5,830 nucleotides of DNA from DASUAS01 sp035763625 (GTDB lineage Bacteria > Actinomycetota > Acidimicrobiia > IMCC26256 > DASPTH01), in NCBI GenBank assembly GCA_035763625.1, contig DASUAS010000132.1, forward strand, positions 1 through 5,830, read 5' to 3'. The translations under genes and the position numbers were made by a program. Shown one piece after another: positions 1-5,334 of this stretch (positions within the stretch are counted from its first letter, which is position 1; the number at the start of each line of letters is the position of its first letter). The notes beneath the pieces are model-generated. The model was not told the DNA's origin and did not search any database. It saw only the letters and a program-made list of their open reading frames with translations.

Positions 1-275
1 GGGTGCTGCAGCGTCGCCGCGTGCACGGGACCGAGCGGCTCGACGCGCGGGATCGGCAGCCCAGCGGCCTCGAGTGCGGCTCGGAGCTCGGGACTCTGCG
101 AGAAGCCGACGAACGCGTCGCGCGAGGGGCAGGCGTCGAACACCGTCATGCCGTCGTCGCGGGCGACGCACACGTTGAGGTCGATCACGCCCGGGGGGAA
201 CTGCGTCACCAGCCGGTCGTAGCCGTCGAGCAGGACCTGGGTGTCGCCGTCGAAGTGGTACGCACCGAGGAACAC
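1..275 (-). CDS. Small unrecognised protein, N-terminal 91 residues (3' end beyond window)
   Basis: The reading frame starts at GTG (275-273), behind a strong AGGAGG, and stays open to the left edge, so the C-terminus is missing. The visible protein begins (M)FLGAYHFDGD, continues with GYDRLVTQFPPG and LNVCVARDDGMTVFDACPS, then a helical stretch around SRDAFVGFSQSPELRAALEAAG, and a PIPRVEPLGPVHA segment. A short strand/helix/strand pattern of this size recalls the small dimeric alpha/beta-barrel (ABM-like) proteins common in actinobacteria, but no diagnostic motif is present, so no function is assigned. There is no signal peptide or membrane segment. It lies 91 bp downstream of the amine oxidase on the same strand and could be the third gene of that operon. 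The alternative, a plus-strand frame over the same bases, lacks a ribosome site and looks like a shadow. Confidence 0.75.
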   Translation of the reverse strand, partial: MFLGAYHFDGDTQVLLDGYDRLVTQFPPGVIDLNVCVARDDGMTVFDACPSRDAFVGFSQSPELRAALEAAGLPIPRVEPLGPVHAATLQH

Positions 276-279
276 GGTT

Positions 280-286
280 CCCTCCT
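280..286 (-). promoter_or_regulatory. Shine-Dalgarno site deciding the GTG start at 275
   Basis: On the minus strand the bases read AGGAGGG, followed by AACC and then GTG. The AGGAGG core is five bases from the start codon, which is ideal spacing. It supports GTG rather than an ATG as the start, and shows that this gene initiates on its own instead of by coupling to the upstream amine oxidase. Confidence 0.7.
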
Positions 287-306
287 CTGACCTCTCACCT
301 CTGACC
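284..306. repeat. 9-bp tandem-like direct repeat in the leader of the small gene
   Basis: CCTCTGACC occurs at 284-292 and again at 298-306, separated by five bases (14-bp period). On the minus strand this is GGTCAGAGG twice, and the second copy runs into the Shine-Dalgarno of the gene starting at 275. It may be a simple purine-rich leader or a small binding site; the sequence does not decide. Confidence 0.5.
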
Positions 307-337
307 CTCCGACCGGATCTCGACCGGTGGAGGCCAT

Positions 338-350
338 CCGGCACCGCCGG
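338..350 (-). terminator. Possible GC hairpin after the amine oxidase gene
   Basis: CCGGC (338-342) and GCCGG (346-350) can form a five-base-pair all-GC stem with a three-base loop, starting 16 bases after the amine oxidase stop codon. A second weak stem, ACCGG/CCGGT (312-316, 324-328), follows. There is no T-tract on the minus strand, and such short GC hairpins arise by chance in DNA of this composition, so this is only a weak terminator candidate. Apart from this and the direct repeat nothing else was seen in the 91-bp gap. Confidence 0.2.
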
Positions 351-366
351 CCGACTCGGATGACGC

Positions 367-2283
367 CTACGTCGTCGCGTCCGCGTGGCAGCTCGCGGCG
401 CTCGACGTCGGCGCGACGTCGAGCGCGGGGTTGCGGTCGAAGAAGCCCACCGGCATCAGGACGAAGCCGGTGTACTCGACCGGCATCACCGGCCAGTCCT
501 CGGGGCGCACGAAGTGCGTCACGCCGAACGTGTACCAGAGCACCACGTCGGTGTCGGCGAGGGAGCGGTCGGCCGCGGTCCAGCGAGGAAGGCCGTCGCC
601 GCCTGCGTGCTGGTTCGGGTATTCGCCCGCGGCGCGCCGTTCGTCGGGCGAGTACGGCGTGACCCAGAGGTTGTGGCGCGCGAATCCAGCCCGACGTCCG
701 ACGCTCGACTCCGGCGCGGCGAGCATGGTCGGCGTCGACGTCGTCGGCGCGAGCTTGTAGCCCACCGGCTGACCGAGCGAGTTGCGGCTCGACTCGTTGA
801 CCACCCGCCACGTGCGGCTGGTCGCCGCGTTCACCTCACGTTGCGCCGCGAGCTCGTGGGTGAGCGCGGTCACGCGCGGCCGGAACGCGTTGCCCCACGG
901 GTTGTCGGGACCCGCCGGCATCACCTCCGCTTCCACCTCGTACACCGAGTTGGCCGGCCCGTCGACGTCGAGGTCGAGGCGGGCGGAGAAGAGGTGCTGG
1001 TGGTGCGGCGCGGCGATGCCGGGCGCGATGACGTTGGCGAACTCGGGCTGGTCGCCGGGAGCGATCGCCATGGGTGAGACGATGCCCGTGAGCTTCACCT
1101 CCAACTGGATGTTGCCGTCGAGGTAGAAGTACCAGTAGAAGCCGTACTCGTAGTTGCCGACGGTGGCGATGAAGCTGACGACGAGGCGTCGTGATCGGCG
1201 CGTCTCGTCGGTGCCCCCCTGCATGTCGTGGTGCTTCCAGAGGATCCCGTAGTCCTCTTCGTGCATGCAGATCGCGTGCTCGACGGTGTAGGGGTCGCCC
1301 TGTTCGGTGGCGAGCACGGCGTCGAAGTAGTGGATCACCCCGAGACAGTCGCAGCCGAGCTTCAGCGAGTTGGCCATGCGGCCGAGTCCCCACTCGCCGG
1401 CGTCGAAGGCGTTCTTCCAGCCGTGCATCGCGCCCGGGTCGCCGTAGGGCACGACCATCTCCGAGATCGAGGCGCGGTGCAGCACCGGCCGCGCCCGATC
1501 GCCGTCGTGGTACGCGACCGTGTGCAGCACGAGGCCTTCGTACGGGTCGAACCCGACGCGGAACGACCAGCGTGACCACCGCACATGGTGACCGTCGACT
1601 TCGAAGCTCGGTCCGTCGGGTTGCACGATCTCGAGCGGCTTCAAGTCGTCGCGCAACGGCCCGACGGCGTGGGCCAGGTAGTGGCCGCGTTCCTCGGGCA
1701 TCGGCACAACACCGAGGTCGACGACCTCCAGCACCTTGCCCGCGCCGGAGTCGAAGAACGCGAGCACGCCTTCGATCGGCTGCGCGTACCCGTTGTCGGT
1801 GGACTCGGCGCGCAGGTACGAGATGCAGCGGCTGATGCGACGGCCGTCTTCGTGCGGCGAGTCGAACGAGCCTGCGGGCCAGGGGTCGATCTGCACCCGG
1901 TCGAAGTCCTCGATGCCGCGACGGCGCATCGCCGCCTGCCACGCGGGATCTTCCTTCACGCCGATGATCGCCGCGAGCGCCTCGCCGTAGAGGAGCGCCG
2001 GGCGCATCCCCGCGTGCACCGTCCACGACCGCACCTCACCGGCGGTCACCGAGACCACGACCTCGATCGCCTCGAGTCGACCCGGTGGGACGAGCAGGAC
2101 CTCGAGCTCGCGGTCGACCGCGTCGCCCGCTTCGTGCGCGAGGACGACCGCCTTGTCGGGCTCGTGGAGGCGGAGATGCGCGTACACGAGGTCGATCTCG
2201 TACCGGTCGTCGGCGGCGACGAGCGCGACCGCGGCGCGGACCTCCTCGCCCGTGATCGGGTCGAGCGGGTGCGTCACGCTCAT
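367..2283 (-). CDS. Copper-containing primary amine oxidase (topaquinone enzyme)
   Basis: Enzyme of 638 residues that oxidises a primary amine to the aldehyde, releasing ammonia and H2O2 (EC 1.4.3.21/22 type). Length and motifs match the bacterial family; the Arthrobacter phenylethylamine oxidase is, from memory, the same size. The cofactor motif T-x-x-N-Y-E is at 374-379, with Tyr378 the predicted topaquinone precursor. The catalytic base is Asp294 in NAFDAGEWGLG. Copper ligands are His428 and His430 (HHQH) and His590 (GVTHFVRPEDW). Cys313 and Cys339 fit the conserved disulfide pair. Small N-terminal D2/D3-type domains occupy roughly residues 5-200, with HPLDPITGEEV at the start. No signal peptide is seen, so it is probably cytoplasmic. 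The ATG at 2283 overlaps the SDR stop as ATGA, with no good Shine-Dalgarno, which suggests translational coupling. An in-frame extension upstream to 2949 is open but lies wholly over the SDR gene and does not resemble the family. The amine substrate cannot be named: the position of the usual gate Tyr is Ala292. Confidence 0.96.
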   Translation of the reverse strand: MSVTHPLDPITGEEVRAAVALVAADDRYEIDLVYAHLRLHEPDKAVVLAHEAGDAVDRELEVLLVPPGRLEAIEVVVSVTAGEVRSWTVHAGMRPALLYGEALAAIIGVKEDPAWQAAMRRRGIEDFDRVQIDPWPAGSFDSPHEDGRRISRCISYLRAESTDNGYAQPIEGVLAFFDSGAGKVLEVVDLGVVPMPEERGHYLAHAVGPLRDDLKPLEIVQPDGPSFEVDGHHVRWSRWSFRVGFDPYEGLVLHTVAYHDGDRARPVLHRASISEMVVPYGDPGAMHGWKNAFDAGEWGLGRMANSLKLGCDCLGVIHYFDAVLATEQGDPYTVEHAICMHEEDYGILWKHHDMQGGTDETRRSRRLVVSFIATVGNYEYGFYWYFYLDGNIQLEVKLTGIVSPMAIAPGDQPEFANVIAPGIAAPHHQHLFSARLDLDVDGPANSVYEVEAEVMPAGPDNPWGNAFRPRVTALTHELAAQREVNAATSRTWRVVNESSRNSLGQPVGYKLAPTTSTPTMLAAPESSVGRRAGFARHNLWVTPYSPDERRAAGEYPNQHAGGDGLPRWTAADRSLADTDVVLWYTFGVTHFVRPEDWPVMPVEYTGFVLMPVGFFDRNPALDVAPTSSAASCHADATT

Positions 2284-3098
2284 GAGCCCGCCAGGTCCGA
2301 GCCCGTCGAGCCCGCGGTCTGCTGGCGCATGTACTCGGCCGTGCCCGCGACGAAGCCCTCGACGTCGTTCGCCTTTCCGGTGACGAAGTCCTTGAAGTAC
2401 GCCGGGATGTAGACCTCGAGCGCGTTGCGATCGAGCGCGGCGAACGTCTCCTGCACCAGCTCGCCGACGGTGATGAACTCGACCGGCGCGGTGAACGGGT
2501 CGTTGTCGGGCAGGGTGAACAGCGGCGTGTCGACGACGCCCGGGTACACGACGAGCACCTTGATGCCGTCGTTCCACAGGTCGATCGCCATCGCTTCCGA
2601 GAACACCGACAGCGCGGCCTTCGACGCGTCGTACGCCGACTCGCCCGGCGACGACAGCGTGGCCGCGACCGACGAGACGTTCACGATGCGGCCGCCTCCC
2701 GCCTCGATCATGCCGGGCAGGAGCGCGAGCGTGAGGCGGATCGGCCCGAGGAAGTTCACCTGCATCACCGCGTCGACGGTGCCGGCGTCGAGCTCGCGCG
2801 TGTGACGACGCTTCGGGATCCCGGCGTTGTTCACGAGGACGTCGACGCCGCCGAGCGCGGCGAGCGTGTCGGCCGCGAGCCGGTCGACCGCGTCGGGGTC
2901 GCCGAGGTCGGCGAGCAGCTCGTGGACCGTGGCGCCGTGGGCCCGACACGCGGCGGCGGTGGCCGCGAGGCGCTCCCGGTCTCGACCGCTGATCGCGAGG
3001 ACCGCGCCCCGCCGCGCGAACTCCTCCGCCAGACCCATCCCGATGCCCGACGACGCGCCGGTCACGAGCACCCGACTTCCGCTGTAGTCAGTCCCCAT
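2280..3098 (-). CDS. SDR-family NAD(P)-dependent oxidoreductase
   Basis: Classical short-chain dehydrogenase/reductase of 272 residues. The Rossmann nucleotide-binding motif TGASSGIG is at 13-20 and NNAG at 90-93. The catalytic tetrad is Asn115, Ser143, Tyr156 and Lys160 (YDASK), and PG follows at 186-187. Arg39 after the second strand (ISGRDRERL) favours NADP(H), by family knowledge. The C-terminal 70 residues (VGELVQETFAAL, EVYIPAYFKDFV, GFVAGTAEYMRQQ) extend past the core and may form the substrate lid. It is cytosolic with no membrane segment. The start at 3098 gives a normal SDR N-terminus (MGTDYSGSRVLVTG). The frame is open upstream to 3203, but that extension would cross the divergent promoter and the ligase start. 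No Shine-Dalgarno precedes 3098, yet a -10-like TACGGT lies seven bases ahead, which fits a leaderless mRNA. Its stop overlaps the amine oxidase start (ATGA, 2283-2280), so the two are probably made together. The substrate is unknown; an aldehyde, ketone or alcohol linked to the amine pathway is inferred. Confidence 0.95.
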   Translation of the reverse strand: MGTDYSGSRVLVTGASSGIGMGLAEEFARRGAVLAISGRDRERLAATAAACRAHGATVHELLADLGDPDAVDRLAADTLAALGGVDVLVNNAGIPKRRHTRELDAGTVDAVMQVNFLGPIRLTLALLPGMIEAGGGRIVNVSSVAATLSSPGESAYDASKAALSVFSEAMAIDLWNDGIKVLVVYPGVVDTPLFTLPDNDPFTAPVEFITVGELVQETFAALDRNALEVYIPAYFKDFVTGKANDVEGFVAGTAEYMRQQTAGSTGSDLAGS

Positions 3099-3105
3099 GG
3101 ACGGC

Positions 3106-3111
3106 ACCGTA
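3106..3111 (-). promoter_or_regulatory. Candidate -10 element for the SDR/amine oxidase operon
   Basis: The minus strand reads TACGGT, matching the TAnnnT actinobacterial -10 pattern, and ends seven bases before the ATG at 3098. Transcription would start at or one base before the start codon, so the message would be leaderless. No good -35 is present at 17-18 bases; that position falls inside the inverted repeat at 3123-3140. Confidence 0.45.
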
Positions 3112-3122
3112 CGACAGCGCGT

Positions 3123-3140
3123 CGCAATCGGGCCATTGCG
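3123..3140. promoter_or_regulatory. Inverted repeat, candidate operator between divergent operons
   Basis: CGCAAT (3123-3128) and ATTGCG (3135-3140) are a perfect six-base inverted repeat around a six-base centre (CGGGCC). It lies between the candidate -10 of the SDR operon (3106-3111) and that of the ligase operon (3144-3149), covering the -35 and spacer regions of both. Position and dyad symmetry fit the binding site of a dimeric regulator such as a TetR-type repressor. No regulator gene is in the window, so the identity of any binding protein is unknown. Confidence 0.5.
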
Positions 3141-3143
3141 CCG

Positions 3144-3149
3144 TATCCT
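3144..3149 (+). promoter_or_regulatory. Candidate -10 element for the ligase operon
   Basis: TATCCT is a fair -10 hexamer and would place the transcript start near 3156, giving a leader of about 26 bases that includes the ribosome site. The bases at a 17-bp spacing (GTCGCA, 3121-3126) are only a weak -35, overlapping the inverted repeat. The assignment rests on position and the hexamer alone. Confidence 0.4.
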
Positions 3150-3170
3150 CGTGTCCCGATCGCACGATCC

Positions 3171-3176
3171 AGGAGG
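3171..3176 (+). promoter_or_regulatory. Shine-Dalgarno site of the acyl-CoA ligase gene
   Basis: AGGAGG followed by a five-base spacer (GCAGG) and ATG at 3182. This strong site fixes the ligase start and excludes the longer open frame upstream. Confidence 0.8.
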
Positions 3177-3181
3177 GCAGG

Positions 3182-4741
3182 ATGCCGCTCGAGGGACGCC
3201 CACTCACCGCGCTGGTCGACCTGCGCGACCTGCTCCGCGTGGGCCTCGACGCCGAGCCCGACGAGGTCGCGGTGGTGAGCGCGACCGATCGGATGACGTG
3301 GCGCGAGCTCGACGCCGCGGCCGACCGGCTGGCGCGCAACTACGTCGCGCTCGGGCTCGAGCCCGGCGACCGGATCGCGTCGTTGATGCCCAACCGGATC
3401 CTGCTCCTCGTCCACTACCTGGCGTGCTTCGGCGCCGGGCTCGTCACCACACCGCTCAACTACCGCTACGCCGCACCGGAGATCGACCACGCGCTCGAGG
3501 TCAGCGGCGCGCGGGCGATCGTGGCCCACACCGAACGGGCCGACGACCTCGCCGAGAGCGCGCTCGCCGGTGGCCTGCTGCAGATCGGCCTGGAAGGGCG
3601 GCTGGGCGACGGTCCGACGCTCGAAGCGCTGTGCTCCGTCGACCCGGGTCCGGTCACGCTCTCGCCGACCCCCGGCCCCGACCCGGCCGCGATCTTCTTC
3701 ACGTCGGGGAGCACCGGTCCGGCCAAGGGCGTCACCCACAGCCTCGACTCCCTCGGCTGGATGGTGGCGAGCGCGGTCGACGGCTTCGAGCTCACCGGCA
3801 CCGACACGTTCCTGCCCGGCTCTTCGATGTCGCACATCGGGTCGTTCCTCTGGGCGTTGGCGTCGTTCTCGGTGGGTGCGCACGTGGTGGTGGCGCGCAC
3901 GTTCGACGCTGGCGAGATCCTGCCGCTGCTGCGTACCCACCGACCCACGGTGATGGCGATGATCCCCGCCGCGCTCACCGCGCTCGTGCGCGACCACGAC
4001 GTCACCGCCGACGACTTCGTGTCGTTGCGGATGTGCCGCGCCGGTGCCGACAAGGTGTCGCTCGAGCTCGAGCGCGAGTTCTCGGCGATCACCGGGTTCC
4101 TCATCGACGAGGGCTACGGCATGACCGAGGTGGGGTTGGCCACGCTCAACCCGCCGCGGGGTCCGATCAAGCAAGGGTCCATCGGGCGCCCGGTCGGCGG
4201 CTTCGCGATCTGCGTGCGCGACGACGACCACCTCGAGTGCGCGCACGGCACCGTGGGCCGCGTGTGGATCCGCACCTCCAGCCAGACGATCGGCTACTGG
4301 CGGAACCCGGGCGCCACCGCCGAGATCCTGCGCGACGGATGGCTCGACTCCGGCGACCTCGCGCACGCCGACGAAGACGGCTACCTGTGGTTCTTCGGCC
4401 GGAAGAAGCAGATCATCGTGCACGACGGGTCGAACATCAGTCCTGGCGAGGTCGAGGGCGCGCTGGCCGAGCACCCCGCGGTCGCGCTCGTCGGCGTGGT
4501 CGGGATCCATGACGTCGTGCACGGCGAGAACGTGCGCGCCTACGTGACCATCCAGGACGGCGCGGCGCGGCCGTCGAGCCACGACCTCATCGAGTTCGCG
4601 CGCGAGCGCGTCGGCTACAAGGCGCCCGAAGAAGTCGTGTTCCTCGACGAGATGCCGGTGAATCCCACCGGCAAGCTCGATCGGGTACGGCTCAAGGCCA
4701 TGGCCGAGGACCACCTCCACCCGCACGGACTGCCGGCATGA
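3182..4741 (+). CDS. Class I adenylate-forming acyl-CoA synthetase (AMP-binding ligase)
   Basis: Protein of 519 residues that would activate a carboxylic acid with ATP to an acyl-AMP and transfer it to coenzyme A. The motifs occur in family order. The phosphate-binding loop TSGSTGPAKG is at 174-183. The adenine-binding YGMTE is at 312-316. The ribose-binding Asp392 sits in SGDL (390-393). The hinge GRKKQII is at 406-412. The C-terminal catalytic Lys498 is in PTGKLDR. The large N-domain spans about 1-400 and the mobile C-domain about 407-510. Length is normal for stand-alone fatty or aromatic acyl-CoA ligases, there is no carrier domain, and it is cytosolic. It is divergent from the SDR/amine oxidase operon across 83 bp, and its last codons overlap the methyltransferase start (ATGA, 4738-4741). 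The substrate cannot be read from the sequence; medium or long-chain fatty, cyclic or aromatic acids are all possible. An acid derived from the amine oxidase product is an inference from context. Confidence 0.95.
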   Translation: MPLEGRPLTALVDLRDLLRVGLDAEPDEVAVVSATDRMTWRELDAAADRLARNYVALGLEPGDRIASLMPNRILLLVHYLACFGAGLVTTPLNYRYAAPEIDHALEVSGARAIVAHTERADDLAESALAGGLLQIGLEGRLGDGPTLEALCSVDPGPVTLSPTPGPDPAAIFFTSGSTGPAKGVTHSLDSLGWMVASAVDGFELTGTDTFLPGSSMSHIGSFLWALASFSVGAHVVVARTFDAGEILPLLRTHRPTVMAMIPAALTALVRDHDVTADDFVSLRMCRAGADKVSLELEREFSAITGFLIDEGYGMTEVGLATLNPPRGPIKQGSIGRPVGGFAICVRDDDHLECAHGTVGRVWIRTSSQTIGYWRNPGATAEILRDGWLDSGDLAHADEDGYLWFFGRKKQIIVHDGSNISPGEVEGALAEHPAVALVGVVGIHDVVHGENVRAYVTIQDGAARPSSHDLIEFARERVGYKAPEEVVFLDEMPVNPTGKLDRVRLKAMAEDHLHPHGLPA

Positions 4742-5259
4742 CCACCGAGGTCGCGCTCTTCGACACGCCCATCGGATGGTGCGGCGTCGCGTGGGAAGGC
4801 GACACCGTCGTCGGCACGCTGCTCCCCGAACCGCGCCCGGCCGACACGCGCCAGCGCCTCCAGGATCGATTCGAGGGTGCGACCGAGGGGACCCCGCCTC
4901 CCGCGATCGAGGACGCGATCGCGCGCATGGTCGCGTCCCTGCGCGGCGAGGCCGACGACCTCGTCGACGTGCCGCTCGATCTCGACGCCCTCCCACCGTT
5001 CCAGCGGCGGGTGCTCGAGGTCGTGCGCCGGATCCCCGCGGGCGAGACGCTCTCGTACGGCGAGGTGGCGACCGCCGCCGGGTCGCCCGGCGCGGCGCGG
5101 GCGGTGGGTCAGGCACTCGGGCGCAACCCGTATCCGATCGTGATCCCGTGTCACCGCGTGCTCGCCGCGGGTGGCCGCATCGGCGGCTTCACCGCGCAGG
5201 GCGGCATCACCGTGAAGGCCAAGATGCTCGCGGCGGAGGGCGTGACCCCGCGATCGTGA
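4738..5259 (+). CDS. ogt: Methylated-DNA--[protein]-cysteine S-methyltransferase (O6-alkylguanine repair, Ogt/AGT type)
   Basis: Suicide DNA repair protein of 173 residues that moves the alkyl group from O6-alkylguanine to its own cysteine. The active site PCHRV is at 137-141 with Cys138 and His139. Compared with human AGT as remembered, Tyr107 (LSYGEVA), Arg121 of the arginine-finger RAVGQAL and Asn130 (GRNP) match human Tyr114, Arg128 and Asn137 at a constant offset of seven. Residues 1-80 form the less conserved N-domain. The substrate loop reads GGFTAQGGITVKAKML, about two residues longer than the human GNYSGG form, and moves the likely relay Glu to 167. The start overlaps the ligase stop (ATGA) and has no Shine-Dalgarno, so translation probably depends on ribosomes finishing the ligase. 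There is no fused Ada-type regulatory domain. A DNA repair gene coupled to an acyl-CoA ligase is an odd pairing. It could be an AGT relative with altered specificity, but all key residues are kept. Confidence 0.93.
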   Translation: MTTEVALFDTPIGWCGVAWEGDTVVGTLLPEPRPADTRQRLQDRFEGATEGTPPPAIEDAIARMVASLRGEADDLVDVPLDLDALPPFQRRVLEVVRRIPAGETLSYGEVATAAGSPGAARAVGQALGRNPYPIVIPCHRVLAAGGRIGGFTAQGGITVKAKMLAAEGVTPRS

Positions 5260-5262
5260 GCT

Positions 5263-5327
5263 CTCCCAGCAGGTTGCGTCATCTGTACGTGCCAGACACG
5301 TCTTGCTGACGCAACCTCGTTCGGGAG
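5263..5327. terminator. Long nested palindrome in the convergent gap, likely bidirectional terminator or dispersed repeat
   Basis: Perfect 11-base arms AGGTTGCGTCA (5271-5281) and TGACGCAACCT (5307-5317) flank a 25-base centre. That centre holds a second dyad, ACGTG/CACGT (5287-5291, 5297-5301), with a five-base loop. Outside the arms, CTCCC (5263-5267) can pair with GGGAG (5323-5327). The element fills most of the gap between two convergent genes, which fits a two-way transcription stop. No T-tract follows on either strand, and its 55% G+C is below its surroundings, so a mobile or dispersed palindromic repeat is the main alternative. Confidence 0.6.
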
Positions 5328-5334
5328 CCGGCGG

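Noticed and set aside
1585..2412. 275-residue plus-strand frame opposite the amine oxidase and SDR
   Set aside because: It crosses the junction of two well-supported minus-strand genes, has a composition typical of antisense GC shadows, and shows no recognisable domain.
2284..2949. In-frame upstream extension of the amine oxidase, making an 860-residue fusion-like protein
   Set aside because: The extra N-terminus is Arg-rich low-complexity sequence read from the SDR gene in a wrong frame. The SDR frame has all catalytic motifs, and the family N-terminus begins at 2283.
3158..3169. Short dyad GATCG-CA-CGATC in the ligase leader
   Set aside because: CGATCG-like words are frequent throughout this window, for example near 4678 and 5251, and the arms are only five bases. 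It may be real but is not distinguishable from background.
3099..3203. N-terminal extension of the SDR to an upstream start at 3203
   Set aside because: It would overlap the ligase start and both candidate promoters. The added residues are not SDR-like, and the ATG at 3098 gives the normal N-terminus.
3097..4512. 471-residue plus-strand frame overlapping the ligase
   Set aside because: It is an Arg/Pro-rich shadow of the ligase in another frame, without a ribosome site or family motifs.
3062..5116. 684-residue open frame antisense to the ligase and methyltransferase
   Set aside because: High G+C removes stops from antisense frames. The translation is Arg/His/Val-rich with no motifs, and the sense frames encode clear enzymes.
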